Assembly: GCF_026015985.1 (NCBI RefSeq) | Contig: NZ_CP110389.1 | Location: 4,992,001 to 5,056,000, forward strand | DNA from: Rhodopseudomonas sp. P2A-2r | Lineage (GTDB): Bacteria; Pseudomonadota; Alphaproteobacteria; Rhizobiales; Xanthobacteraceae | Length of the DNA stretch: 64,000 bases | Direction: 5' to 3' | Shown here: positions 33,431 to 42,944 of the stretch, piece by piece | Position numbering within the stretch: the stretch's first letter is position 1 | Layout: each line of letters begins with the position of its first letter | Made by a program: the position numbers and the translations under genes | The notes under the pieces: model-generated | What the model saw: the letters and a program-made list of their open reading frames with translations, nothing else | Databases searched by the model: none | What the model was told of the DNA's origin: nothing

Positions 33431-34398
33431 TCAGTTCTCGCTTTGAATGGCGCTGCGCGAAGATGACGGGTCGGCCGGTGCCGGACGCGCGGCCATGAAC
33501 ACGCCGGCCGCGATGACAACGACGGCAATGCCCCTAACCACGACGGGATTTCGCCGAGCACCGGGACCGCCAGTGTCGTGACGATCACCGGCAGCAAGGC
33601 AATGATCGCGGTGGCCGCGGCTGCTCCCAGCAGGGTCACGGCCCTGTTGAAGGCAATAGTCGCCACGACGCTCATCAGCACGCCCTGATAGATGAGTTGG
33701 AACGCCAGTTCAGGCAGCGACGCGCTCCCAAGTCGCGACAGGCCGAACCACAGATAGAGCGGTACGTAAATCACCGCCGACCAGAAGCAGATCAGTGCGC
33801 CGGCCTGCAGCGACGTCAGACCGCTGCTGCGAAACAGCAAGGTGTAGATCGCCCAGGTCAGCCCGGCGCCGACCAGCAACGCGATTCCATAGGGATCGGG
33901 CCAACCGTGAATGCGGGCATTGCCGATCACCAAGGCGGCCAGCCCGATCACGATCACCAGATAGCCGGTCAATCGCCAACGGCCCGGCGCCTCCCGCAGC
34001 GCCGGCCATGCCAGCAATCCCGCGAACACCGGCATCAGCGCCGGTGATATCGCCGACGCCTGGGCCGCCGATGTCAGTTGCAGGCCGAGCCCGACGAGGA
34101 ACACAAACGGCGCGCCCCACAGCACGGCGAACAGCAGGCCTTCCCGCCATGCGCCCCGCGGCAACGCAGCCTTTCGACCGACCAGAAACGGCAGCAGCAG
34201 CACGCCGCCGATTCCGAACCGCAGCGCCATGATGTCCCAGATCCGCAGTTCATGGGTCACGCTGAACCGCGTCACCACGAACCACCCGGAGAAGATGCAC
34301 ACCGACAATGCAGCCCACAGAAATCCTGCGAAGCGCCGCCGGCTTTCGGAGACGACGGGGCGCTCCGGCGGCGCTGCCGGTAGGACGTCGATACTCAT
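33431..34398 (-). CDS. EamA/DMT-family exporter, frameshifted near the end
   Basis: The reconstructed protein has about 322 residues and ten membrane segments in two EamA repeats. The first repeat includes SGWFVVTRFSVTHELRIWDI and PALMPVFAGLLAWPALREAP; the second ends VVTTLAVPVLGEIPSWLG. At the run of four G on the minus strand (33531-33534) the frame breaks. One added G gives GGIAVVVIAAGVFMAARPAP and a short tail, the expected last helix. Uncorrected, the end is a nonsense Arg/Ser tail. The substrate is unknown. Confidence 0.8.
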
Positions 34399-34458
34399 GC
34401 CGCGACCCGCTCCAGCGGAAACACCGGCCGCTTCTCCGCGCCTTGAATGCCCCCGCAA

Positions 34459-34498
34459 TTGCGTTTTAGATCGACTGTTATATAATGCAAGCGTACGC
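34459..34498 (+). promoter_or_regulatory. Candidate promoter and operator of the TetR gene
   Basis: TTGCGT (34459-34464), a 16-base spacer and a perfect TATAAT (34481-34486) precede the TetR gene. The palindrome GCGTACGC (34491-34498) lies at the likely start of transcription. TetR repressors often bind such a palindrome in the shared region, here also serving the divergent exporter gene. Confidence 0.55.
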
Positions 34499-34540
34499 TG
34501 CGGCGTGGCAGATATGACGCCGGTGCAGGTGAGGTTGGGG

Positions 34541-35128
34541 ATGGCGAGACCGCGGGAGTTCGACGAGGCTGAAGTGCTCGACGCGGCGATCCAGTGTTTC
34601 TGGACGCATGGCTACGAGGCCACCTCGGTGCGCGAACTGGCGGGGTCGATGGGACTGACCGGCGCCAGCCTCTACAACGCCTTCGGCGACAAGCGCGCGC
34701 TGTATCGCAAATCGCTCGATCGCTATGTCGCGCAGAGCTTCGGCGACCGCGTCGCGCGATTTGAGCATCATCTGCCGCCCAGGCAGGCGATCGCCGCGTT
34801 CTTCGAGGAGATCATCACCCGATCGCTGGACGACCGCAAACGCAAGGGCTGCATGCTGGTCAATTCGGCCATCGAGATCGCGCCGCACGACCGGACGCTG
34901 GGGCGTGAGATTGCCGGCGTGCTGGTGCGGATCGAGCAGTTCTTCCTGCGTTGCGCCCGCGCCGGTCAGGCCGACGGCACCGTCACCCAGTCGCAGACTG
35001 CCGAGGATCTGGCGAGGCTGCTGCTCAGCACCCTGCTCGGCATTCGCGTTCTGGCGCGGGCGCGGCCGGACCCGGAGTTGTTGCGCGGCGTCTTGCGGCC
35101 GGTGTCGGCGATCCTCGACCAGCCCTAG
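34541..35128 (+). CDS. TetR/AcrR-family transcriptional regulator
   Basis: A 195-residue regulator. The N-terminal helix-turn-helix reads ARPREFDEAEVLDAAIQCFW, then SVRELAGSMGLTGASLYNAF, the standard TetR layout. The C-terminal ligand-binding domain has GCMLVNSAIEIAPHDRTLGR, as in AcrR-type regulators of this subfamily. ATG 34541 matches family N-termini and has GAGG upstream. It is divergent from the EamA exporter and may control it. Confidence 0.88.
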   Translation: MARPREFDEAEVLDAAIQCFWTHGYEATSVRELAGSMGLTGASLYNAFGDKRALYRKSLDRYVAQSFGDRVARFEHHLPPRQAIAAFFEEIITRSLDDRKRKGCMLVNSAIEIAPHDRTLGREIAGVLVRIEQFFLRCARAGQADGTVTQSQTAEDLARLLLSTLLGIRVLARARPDPELLRGVLRPVSAILDQP

Positions 35129-35913
35129 CCGCGGCCCTCCGCCGCATCCGGCTTCCACACCAGCAGGCGCTTTTCCACCACCGTCACCCCGAGATCGATC
35201 AGGATGACGAAGGCCGACAGCACGAACATGCCGGCAAACACGCCGGCAACGTCGAACACCCCCTCGGCCTGCTGGATCAGGTAGCCGAGACCGGCGGCGG
35301 AGCCGAGATATTCGCCGACCACCGCGCCCACCACCGCAAAGCCCACCGAAGTGTGCAGCGACGAGAACATCCATGACAGCGCCGACGGCCAGAAGACGTG
35401 GCGCATCAACTGGCGTTCGCTCATGCCAAGCATGCGGCCATTGTTGAGCACCGTGGCGGAGACTTCCTTGACGCCCTGGTAGACGTTGAAGAACACGATG
35501 AAGAACACCAGCGTGACGCCGAGCGCCACCTTGGACCAGATGCCGAGCCCGAGCCACAGCGCAAAGATCGGCGCCAGCACCACGCGCGGCAGCGCATTGG
35601 CCATTTTCACGTAGGGATCGAAGATGGCGGCGACCCGCGGCTGGCGCGCGAACCAGAAGCCCACGAGCACGCCCAGCGTCGAGCCGATCACGAACGCCAG
35701 CATCGATTCCAGCAGCGTGATGCCGAGATGCTTCCAGATCACGCCGGAGGCGAACCAGGCGACGATCTGATTGAAGACATCCACCGGGTTGGAGAAGAAG
35801 AACGGCGGCAGCAGCACGCGGCCGAACACCGGCACGCTGGTCAGCAATTGCCACAGGCCGAAGAACACCACGGCGACGAGAAGCTGGCACAGCAGCAGCA
35901 TCGAACGGCTCAT
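35125..35913 (-). CDS. ABC transporter permease (SsuC/TauC type)
   Basis: A 262-residue protein with about six membrane segments and the EAA loop WKHLGITLLESMLAFVIGST with SERQLMRHVFWPSALSWMFS. It resembles nitrate/sulfonate/taurine permeases. Its stop overlaps the convergent TetR stop by a few bases and its start overlaps the ATPase stop (ATGA). It most likely works with the ATPase upstream and the binding protein at 31729-32757. Confidence 0.88.
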   Translation of the reverse strand: MSRSMLLLCQLLVAVVFFGLWQLLTSVPVFGRVLLPPFFFSNPVDVFNQIVAWFASGVIWKHLGITLLESMLAFVIGSTLGVLVGFWFARQPRVAAIFDPYVKMANALPRVVLAPIFALWLGLGIWSKVALGVTLVFFIVFFNVYQGVKEVSATVLNNGRMLGMSERQLMRHVFWPSALSWMFSSLHTSVGFAVVGAVVGEYLGSAAGLGYLIQQAEGVFDVAGVFAGMFVLSAFVILIDLGVTVVEKRLLVWKPDAAEGRG

Positions 35914-36738
35914 GACAAGGCTCCCGCCGATTGCGCGTAGCCCTTCATCACTTCGTCCTTCAGCACGTTCCAGATTTCGCGGTGCAGGGCGTGAAAGTCG
36001 TGCTGCAGCCGCACTTCAAAGATATCGCGCGGCCGCGGCAGCGCCACGCGCCAGTCGCCGATGATCCGCGAGGCCGGCCCCGCCGACATGATGACGACAC
36101 GGTCGGCCAGCGCGATCGCTTCTTCCAGGTCGTGGGTGACGAACAGCACCGCCTTGCGATCCTTGTTCCACAGGTCCAGCAGCAGGTTGCCCATGATCTG
36201 CCGGGTCTGCGCGTCGAGCGGCCCGAACGGCTCGTCCATCAGCAGGATCTTGGGATTGCGGATCAGCACCTGCGCCAGGCCGACGCGCTTGCGCTGGCCG
36301 CCGGACATCATGTGCGGATAGCGGTTGCCGAAGGCACCGAGCCCGACCGCGGTGAGCCATGCCTGCGCGCGTTCCAGCGCCTCCGCGCGCGCCACGCCGG
36401 AAATCTCGAGGCCGATGGCGACATTGTCGAGCGCGGTCTTCCAGGGGAACAGCGCGTCGGCCTGGAACAGGTAGCCGGCCTGCGGATTGAGGCCGCTGAG
36501 CGGCCGATCGAAGATGCGCACACTTCCCCCGGCGGGCTTCAGCAGCCCCGCCGCGACGTTCAGCAGTGTGGATTTGCCGCAGCCGGTGGGCCCGACGATG
36601 GCGACGAATTCGCCGTCGGCAACGGACAGCGTCGCCTTGTCGACAGCCGTATGAGACGCGCGCATCGGCCAGACCGAACGCTACCGTGGCATTGTCCAGC
36701 GCAACCGCCGGTGTTGTTGCGGCTGCCAGTGCCTGCAC
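35910..36738 (-). CDS. ABC transporter ATPase (SsuB/TauB type), frameshifted near the start
   Basis: The reconstructed protein has about 275 residues. The Walker A is GPTGCGKSTLL, the signature MSGGQRKRVGLAQ, and the Walker B ILLMDEPFGPLDAQTR, with the switch FVTHDLEEA. The N-terminus begins MQALAAATTPAVALDNATVA from GTG 36738, but the frame shifts between about 36645 and 36680, before TAVDKATLSVADGEF. The net change equals one extra or two missing bases. A start at ATG 36665 would drop the first beta strand of the domain, so I favour the frameshifted longer form. Confidence 0.82.
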
Positions 36739-36879
36739 GTGCGTTCCCCGATTTATGTTTCGTCCGATGGCTTAGCCGCGCAGGGCGGAGATTTCAACGG
36801 GCTGCGGCCCGGGTTGGTCGGTTGAAAGGGCTATGTTAGCCTTGCGACCGGGCAGCGTTCGTTCCGACCTCTCTATGGG

Positions 36880-37022
36880 TCGTCCCCGCGAAGGCGGGGA
36901 TCCATAGCCTCCGGAGTTACAATTTTGCGCTGTGGGTACGACCAATATCCAATTTCACGGACGGCGGTTATGAGTCCCCGCCCCGCGCGCGCCGTTGGCG
37001 CGCTTGGCGGGGACGACAGCCG
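36880..37022. repeat. Extragenic repeat with GTCCCCGCGAAGGCGGGGA ends
   Basis: GTCCCCGCGAAGGCGGGGAT opens the element (36889 on) and GTCCCCGCC...GGCGGGGACGAC closes it around 37000. The outer arms can pair across about 130 bases. The same type lies at 48366-48490. The rest of the gap 36739-37025 has no gene. Confidence 0.65.
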
Positions 37023-37025
37023 AGT

Positions 37026-37805
37026 ATGACGCCCCTCATCAGCTTCACCGCCTTGGAAAAAAGCTTCGACGGCGGGCGCATCAAGGCCGTCGACAACGTC
37101 ACGCTGGATGTCGCCGAGGGCGAGTTCCTGGCGATCGTCGGCGGCTCCGGCTCCGGCAAGACCACCCTGCTCCGGCTGGCCAACCGGCTGATCGACGCCG
37201 ACCGCGGCCGCGTCACCGTTGCCGGAGAAGACGTCACATCCGTCGATCCGATCAGCCTGCGTCGCCGCATCGGCTACGTGTTCCAGAGCGGCGGGCTGTT
37301 TCCGCATATGAACGTCGCCGGCAATATCGGCATCACGCCAAGACTGCTGGGTACGCCCGCCGACGCGATCGCCGCACGCGTCGACGAACTGCTCGATCTG
37401 ATGCGCCTCGACCGCGCGCAACATCGCGACCGCTTCCCGCATGAACTGTCCGGCGGCCAGCGTCAGCGCGTCGGCGTCGCCCGCGCGCTCGCCGCACGCC
37501 CACGGATCGTGCTGATGGACGAACCCTTTGGCGCGCTCGATCCGCTGACCCGCGACGCGCTGGGCGATGACTATCGCGCGCTGCACGACAAGCTCGGCCT
37601 CACCACCGTCATGATCACCCATGACATGACCGAGGCGATCCTGCTCGCTGACCGCGTCGCGGTGATGCGCAGCGGCAAGCTGCTGGCCGAAGGCACGCCA
37701 GCCGATCTCTCCGGCAGCACCGACGCTTACGTCGGCGAGCTGATGCGCACGCCGCGCCGCCAGGCCGAACGGTTGGCGGCGCTGCTCGGAACGGGCGCCG
37801 CATGA
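37026..37805 (+). CDS. Glycine betaine/choline-type ABC ATPase
   Basis: A 259-residue ATPase. Motifs are GGSGSGKTTLLRLANRLI (Walker A), ELSGGQRQRVGVARAL (signature) and IVLMDEPFGALDPLTRD (Walker B), with VMITHDMTEAI. The Walker A context RLANRLI and GRVTVAGEDVTSVDP match OpuBA/ProV-type transporters, but no C-terminal CBS domains are present, as in several proteobacterial homologues. Its stop overlaps the start of the permease-binding protein gene (ATGA). Confidence 0.88.
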   Translation: MTPLISFTALEKSFDGGRIKAVDNVTLDVAEGEFLAIVGGSGSGKTTLLRLANRLIDADRGRVTVAGEDVTSVDPISLRRRIGYVFQSGGLFPHMNVAGNIGITPRLLGTPADAIAARVDELLDLMRLDRAQHRDRFPHELSGGQRQRVGVARALAARPRIVLMDEPFGALDPLTRDALGDDYRALHDKLGLTTVMITHDMTEAILLADRVAVMRSGKLLAEGTPADLSGSTDAYVGELMRTPRRQAERLAALLGTGAA

Positions 37806-39361
37806 GCCTGTTCACCGATCCACGCTGGAGCGAGGCGCTCGGCCATCTGCCAGACTATCTCGGCAACCACGTCCGCGTCAGCGTCACCGCGCTGGCGCTC
37901 GGCCTCCTCGTCAGCCTGCCGCTGGCGATCATCGCGCGCCACCGGCCATTTTTGCGCGGCGCCCTGCTCGGCGTCGCCAGTGTGGTGCAGACGGTGCCGG
38001 GGCTGGCGCTGCTGGCGCTATTCTATCCACTGCTGCTGGCGCTGGCGGCGCTCTCGCTGCAATGGTTCGGAGCCGGCTTCTCGGCGTTCGGCTTCCTGCC
38101 CTCGGTACTGGCGCTGGCGCTGTATTCGATGCTGCCGGTGCTGCGCAACACCATCACCGGGCTCGACGGCGTCGATCCCGCCCTGACCGAAGCCGCTGAG
38201 GGCGTCGGCATGACGCCGCGCCAATCGCTGTTCATGGTCGAACTGCCGCTGGCGTTGCCGGTGATGATGGCCGGCATCCGCACCTCCGCGGTGTGGGTGA
38301 TCGGCACCGCGACTTTGTCGACGCCGATCGGCCAGACCAGCCTCGGCAACTACATCTTTGCCGGACTCCAGACGCAGAACTGGGTGTTCGTGCTGTTCGG
38401 CTGCTTCGCCGCGGCCTTGCTGGCGCTGGCCGTCGATCAACTGCTGTCGCTGATCGAGACCGGCATCAGGCTGCGCAGCCGCGTCCGCGCGGCGCTCGGC
38501 ACCATCGGTATCGCAGCCCTCGTGGCCGCCACACTGGCGCCTGCACTGGGCCGCGCCCAATCCACCTACATTGTCGGCGCCAAGACCTTCACCGAGCAAT
38601 ATGTGCTGGGCGCGCTGATGGCGCAGCGGCTGCAGGCCGCCGGGCTCTCCTCGGGCACGCGGCAGGGCCTCGGCTCCAACGTGATCTATGACGCGCTGGC
38701 CTCAAACGACATCGACGTCTACGTCGACTATTCCGGCACGCTATGGGCCAACCAGTTTCACCGCACCGAGATTCTGCCGCGCGACAAACTGCTCGCCGAG
38801 CTGAAGGCCACGCTGGCAAAGAGCAACATCACTTTGCTCGGCGAACTCGGCTTCGCCAATGCCTATGCGCTGGTGATGCCGCGCAGCAAGGCCGAGACGC
38901 TGGGCATCAGGACCGTCGCCGATCTCGCCGCGCGGTCATCGGCCATGACCATCGCCGGCGACTATGAATTCTTCTCGCGGCCGGAATGGGCGGGATTGCA
39001 GAAGGCCTACGGTTTGGCGTTCCGGGCGCAGCGAACCATGCAGCCCGATTTCATGTATGCGGCCGTTGCCTCCGGCGAGGTCGACGCCATCGCTGGCTAC
39101 ACCAGCGACGGGCTGATCGCCAAATACGATCTGGTGGTGCTCGACGATCCCAAGGCCGCGATCCCGCCCTATGACGCGATCCTGCTGCTGTCGCCGAAAC
39201 GCGCCGGCGATGAACGATTGAAGGCCGCGCTGCAGCCGCTGCTCGGCCGCATCGACATCGCCACCATGCGCGAAGCCAATCTGCGCGCGGCGGGCGGTGA
39301 TGGCGCCAGTTCGCCGGAAGCAGTGGCAAGGTGGCTGTGGGAGAAGGTGGGAAAGAAGTAG
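37802..39361 (+). CDS. Fused permease and substrate-binding protein of a betaine-type ABC importer
   Basis: A 519-residue protein. Residues 1-240 form an OpuBB/ProW-type permease with SVVQTVPGLALLALFYPLLL, LDGVDPALTEAAEGVGMTPR (the EAA loop) and IGTATLSTPIGQTSLGNYIF. After a further hydrophobic segment (residues 230-250), residues 255-519 are an OpuAC-type binding protein starting YIVGAKTFTEQYVLGALMAQ, with DIDVYVDYSGTLWAN and VASGEVDAIAGYTSDG. The fusion anchors the receptor to the channel, as in OpuA-like systems. The ligand is probably a quaternary amine, by family. Confidence 0.9.
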   Translation: MSLFTDPRWSEALGHLPDYLGNHVRVSVTALALGLLVSLPLAIIARHRPFLRGALLGVASVVQTVPGLALLALFYPLLLALAALSLQWFGAGFSAFGFLPSVLALALYSMLPVLRNTITGLDGVDPALTEAAEGVGMTPRQSLFMVELPLALPVMMAGIRTSAVWVIGTATLSTPIGQTSLGNYIFAGLQTQNWVFVLFGCFAAALLALAVDQLLSLIETGIRLRSRVRAALGTIGIAALVAATLAPALGRAQSTYIVGAKTFTEQYVLGALMAQRLQAAGLSSGTRQGLGSNVIYDALASNDIDVYVDYSGTLWANQFHRTEILPRDKLLAELKATLAKSNITLLGELGFANAYALVMPRSKAETLGIRTVADLAARSSAMTIAGDYEFFSRPEWAGLQKAYGLAFRAQRTMQPDFMYAAVASGEVDAIAGYTSDGLIAKYDLVVLDDPKAAIPPYDAILLLSPKRAGDERLKAALQPLLGRIDIATMREANLRAAGGDGASSPEAVARWLWEKVGKK

Positions 39362-39389
39362 CGCGCTTCAAACTCTGTACGAGCGGCTC

Positions 39390-39595
39390 CATCGTCCCCT
39401 CTCCCACAAGCAAAGCGAAGCTTTGCGCAGGCGGGAGAGGGTGGACCGGACGAAGTCCGGGCCGGGAGAGGGCCGCTTGCGATGGAGCGCAGTGCCCGCC
39501 CCTCTCCCGGCTCGAACCCGCTTCGCGTGTTCAAGCCACCCTCTCCCGCCTTCGCGCAGCTTCGCTGCGCGCGGGGGCGAAGGGAAGAAAGAGCG
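39390..39595. repeat. Extragenic multi-hairpin repeat
   Basis: The block contains CCCTCTCCC, GGGAGAGGG, ACCGGACGAAGTCCGG, a CCCCTCTCCCGG copy and ACCCTCTCCCGC, an arrangement of arms as in the 26786-26935 and 28876-29050 elements. It fills nearly all of the gap 39362-39600 and lies between convergent genes, so it may also end transcription. Confidence 0.65.
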
Positions 39596-39600
39596 GCGAC

Positions 39601-41412
39601 CTACAAATTCTTGATCATCCCGGCGTCGATCAGCAAGCGGTTGAAGCGCCGCGCCTCGGCGCCGTCGCGGCACGCATAGAACATGCCGCCACAGCGCAAC
39701 ATGATCTTCTTCTGCTCTTCGAACGACGGATCGAGCGGGATGCCGGCGGCTTCCTGGATCACCAGCGGCAGATAGGGACCGTCGACGGTGTCCATGGCGG
39801 TCGGGCTCTTCACCGGCTCGAAATTCACGGCGTCGATGGCGTAGTAGGTCGCGTAGTAGCGCGGATCGTAGGCCATCAGCTTCTTGCCCACGCCGGCCTC
39901 GTCGAGCTTGGGGTCCAGCACATGCGGCGAGAATTCCGGCTGGTGGTCGCCGTAGCGCACGATCAGGAACGGCTGCGCCGGAAACTGCTTCTTCAGCCGC
40001 GTGATGAAGGCGCCGTAATTGTCCGCGCTCATGGCCTGGCGGCGCAGATATTCATCCACCACCGGCTCGTTGCCGGGCGCGCGCCAGCCCGGCGTCAGGT
40101 CCGGCCGAAACTTCGTCTCCCACGGAAAGTGATTGGCGGCGAGATAGACGAACATGAATTGCGGCGTCGCCGGATCCTGCTGCGCCAGCTTCTGCACCGC
40201 CTTGTCGTAGAAGAAGCTGTCGGGCTCCACCGCCTTGGCGCCGAGATCGTCGGCATCGAAGAAATTCTGCATGCCGGTGGTGAGCTGGAAATTGCGCGCG
40301 CTCATGAAGCCGCCGATCGCCGGATACAGCGCCGTGGTGTTGTAGCCGCAGCGGCGCAGCGCCAGCGGCAGGCCGCGCTCGACGCGCCCCGATGCGATCC
40401 GCGTGACGAAATAGGAGAAGCGGCCGAACGACCGCGCCGACAGGCCGGCCAGCACGTTGTACTCGGTGTACCAACTCGGTCCGCCATTGCTCTCGGCAAG
40501 GAACTTGCGCGCCTTGCCGTCGAACGACTTGAAGTGATTGCCGTAGCCGGCCGGGGTCTTCACCTCGGCCGCGTCGCGAATGTCGAACGACGACTCGTCA
40601 TGGATCATGATGATGTGCGGCCGCCGCGCCGCGGGATGGCAGGCATCCACCAGCGGCATTTTCAGCCGGTCGGTGGCGACGGCGTCGGATTCCATGAAAC
40701 CGTAACTGACGAAGTCGGACACCGCAGTGACGCCGGAGCGGGCGAACTTCGAGAGATAGCCATCGTCGTAATAACCGCGCCAGGCTTCGTCGGGCCAGAC
40801 GAAGGCATAGCCGACCATGGCGGCCAGGCAGGTCAGCATCGCCGCCACCGCCGGCAGCCGGCGGATGCGGAACGGATCCAGCCACCACAGCGCATACATC
40901 AGCGGCAGGGTCAGTGCCGCCGCCCCGATGGCCGACCAGCGCAGGTTCGGGAAGATGGTGAACAGGAAGGCCGCGGTGTCGCGGTCGATCACCATCAGGT
41001 CGACGAAGTTGGCGGTCATCTGCACCACGTCGTGCTTCAGCCGCGACAGCAGCACCAGGATGACCACCAGCGTCAGCGACAGCGCGCCGGACAGCGCCGG
41101 GCGGCGCAGCAGCGCGATCCAGAAGAAGTTGAGGATGCCCCAGCCCAGCACGAAGCCGAGCCGCGAGCCGAGATCGGTCTCGGTCTGGAACATGACCAGC
41201 ATCGCGCCGAGATGCGGCACTGCCACGGCAAGCGGGCGCCACACCCCCATAGAGGCGGCGGCAGCTGTGGTCGTGGAGGGCACTGGATTGAGCGGAGCCG
41301 CCATGGCGGGACGCAACACCACCGGCGAGGCGGCCTCGGCTGGCGGCGGCCAGAAGGCGAACGGCGCAGCCGGGCACTGCGACGTGTCATAAAAATGTAA
41401 TGGAATAGACAT
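39601..41412 (-). CDS. Sulfatase/alkaline-phosphatase-superfamily membrane enzyme
   Basis: A 603-residue protein. Residues 1-60 are Pro/Ala-rich, residues about 60-225 hold five membrane segments, and the rest is a periplasmic sulfatase-like domain. The start of that domain is RRPHIIMIHDESSFDIRDAA, in which the usual Thr/Cys nucleophile region reads HDESSFD. SARSFGRFSYF, FVYLAANHFPWE and LIVRYGDHQPEFS supply later metal-binding residues. LTA-synthase- and OpgB-like transferases share this layout and move phosphoglycerol or phosphoethanolamine onto surface glycans or lipids. Which one cannot be decided here. Confidence 0.82.
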   Translation of the reverse strand: MSIPLHFYDTSQCPAAPFAFWPPPAEAASPVVLRPAMAAPLNPVPSTTTAAAASMGVWRPLAVAVPHLGAMLVMFQTETDLGSRLGFVLGWGILNFFWIALLRRPALSGALSLTLVVILVLLSRLKHDVVQMTANFVDLMVIDRDTAAFLFTIFPNLRWSAIGAAALTLPLMYALWWLDPFRIRRLPAVAAMLTCLAAMVGYAFVWPDEAWRGYYDDGYLSKFARSGVTAVSDFVSYGFMESDAVATDRLKMPLVDACHPAARRPHIIMIHDESSFDIRDAAEVKTPAGYGNHFKSFDGKARKFLAESNGGPSWYTEYNVLAGLSARSFGRFSYFVTRIASGRVERGLPLALRRCGYNTTALYPAIGGFMSARNFQLTTGMQNFFDADDLGAKAVEPDSFFYDKAVQKLAQQDPATPQFMFVYLAANHFPWETKFRPDLTPGWRAPGNEPVVDEYLRRQAMSADNYGAFITRLKKQFPAQPFLIVRYGDHQPEFSPHVLDPKLDEAGVGKKLMAYDPRYYATYYAIDAVNFEPVKSPTAMDTVDGPYLPLVIQEAAGIPLDPSFEEQKKIMLRCGGMFYACRDGAEARRFNRLLIDAGMIKNL

Positions 41413-41454
41413 GAACAGGCAATGAACTTGGGCACCCCGGGACTCCCCGGATAA

Positions 41455-42197
41455 TTATTGCGGAATGGGCCCGCCCGCCGCCTCCCGCTTGGCGATGCCA
41501 TCGATGAACACCGCGAGAATGGCCTCCGCCATCGCCCCGGCTTCGGCCTCGGCGATGCCCCAGCGCGGAAAATGACCATCGATATTCATGCGGGCGAAAC
41601 CGTACACCATGGCCCGACCGGCGATCTCGATCGCCCGCAGATCGGCGTCGCGAAGCTGGCCCTGCCCCGCCGCCTCCGCCAGCAGACGGCCGGTCATGCC
41701 GACCAGTTCGCCGTTGTCGGCGCTGACCTCCGCAGATTGGTCGTGGGTGAAATACTTGCCGCTGGAGATGACTTCGAAGTGCGCGGGATTTTGGATCGCC
41801 CAACGCAGGTAAGCCAGGCCGAGGGCACGAAACCGCGCCAGCGGATCGGTGGTGGGGGTATCGGCGATCGCCTCCGCGAGTTCTGCGCGGAACAGCCGCT
41901 GCGCCTCCTCGGCGACGGCCGTCATCAAGGCATTGCGGGTGGGGAAGTGGCGGAACGGCGCGCCCGGCGACACCCCCGAGCGGCGGGCGGCCTCGCGCAC
42001 GCTCACCGCGTCGGGGCCCCCTCCTCGACCAGCCGCAACGCCGCCTCGATCAGCACGCGCCGGAGGTCGCCGTGGTGATAGGCCTTCGGTGACAGGACGG
42101 CAGGCTCCGCCGCGCGGCGGGGCTTGGCGGGCGCCTTTCGCACGGCCGGCTTGCGCGACGCTGGCTTCGCATTCTTGATCATGCCAGTTTCTACCAT
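41455..42197 (-). CDS. TetR-family regulator, frameshifted
   Basis: The reconstructed protein has about 247 residues. A basic Ala/Lys/Pro-rich tail (MIKNAKPASRKPAVRKAPAK) leads to YHHGDLRRVLIEAALRLVEE. The frame then breaks at a run of five G on the minus strand (42017-42021). One added G restores GGPDAVSVREAARRSGVSPG and the helix-turn-helix, followed by an intact ligand-binding half with AAEGQGQLRDADLRAIEI-like helices. Its basic N-terminal extension is unusual for TetR proteins. It is divergent from the reductase-like gene at 42297, which it may control. Confidence 0.82.
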
Positions 42198-42296
42198 CAC
42201 CTGAACGTGAATGTAAGCACTGCATACACAATTGACAACGACGCCCCACCGATATGTAACTGCCGATTACATTGGTTCCGCAACGAGGAGTCTGCC

Positions 42297-42944
42297 ATGG
42301 CCGAGCGTCGTCACAACTGGGTTGAGGGATGGCGGCTGGTCAGCCTGCTGGCGCTGGTACTCGCCGGCCTCAGCCTGTGGATCGGCGCCATGCAGCAGTT
42401 CGAGGTCGAGGGCGTCCGGATGGTGGTCCGGTTCACCGCACGCAGCTCGCTGCTGCTGTTCTGTCTGGCCTTTGCTGCCTCATCCCTGGCGCGGCTGTGG
42501 CCGGCGGCGGGCACGCACTGGCTGCGACGCAATCGGCGCTATATCGGGGTGAGTTTCGCCATCTCGCACGGCATTCACGCCGTTGCGATCATCTGCTTCG
42601 CGGTCATGGCGCCGCCCCTGTTCATGGAGGCCACCTCGCCGGCCTCGTTGATTTTCGGCAGCATCGGCTACGCTTTCATCATCGCCATGACGATCACGTC
42701 TTTCGACCGGACCGCGACGATTCTGGGTCCACGCGCCTGGCGCATCCTGCACACATCCGGCATCTACTATCTCTGGGTCCAGTTCATGATCAGCTTCGGC
42801 ATGCGCGTTCCGCAAATGCCGAACTACGTCTGGTTCCTGCTGCCGCTGCTGGCGGTGATGACACTGAGGATTGCCGCGACTCTGCAATCGCGGCGCCTGC
42901 GCGTTCCCAACGATACGGCAGCTGCAAGCCGCACGTCCGACTAG
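42297..42944 (+). CDS. Ferric-reductase-like transmembrane haem protein
   Basis: A 215-residue membrane protein with about six segments. Histidines lie in SFAISHGIHAVAIICF and WRILHTSGIYYLWVQF, in the positions where ferric-reductase-like (MsrQ, YedZ-type) proteins bind haem. No flavin domain is attached. MsrQ works with MsrP to repair oxidised periplasmic proteins, but no msrP is seen here. ATG 42297 has GAGGAG upstream. Confidence 0.78.
   Translation: MAERRHNWVEGWRLVSLLALVLAGLSLWIGAMQQFEVEGVRMVVRFTARSSLLLFCLAFAASSLARLWPAAGTHWLRRNRRYIGVSFAISHGIHAVAIICFAVMAPPLFMEATSPASLIFGSIGYAFIIAMTITSFDRTATILGPRAWRILHTSGIYYLWVQFMISFGMRVPQMPNYVWFLLPLLAVMTLRIAATLQSRRLRVPNDTAAASRTSD

Noticed and set aside
36665-36735. 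Start of the ABC ATPase at the internal ATG 36665
   Set aside because: It would remove the first beta strand and the aromatic residue that stacks on ATP, while an upstream frame (from GTG 36738) encodes a suitable N-terminus after a small frame correction.
39331-41400. A 689-codon plus-strand frame
   Set aside because: It runs through a hairpin repeat and is antisense to the sulfatase-like gene. The composition (Arg/His/Gly/Gln-rich) is not protein-like.
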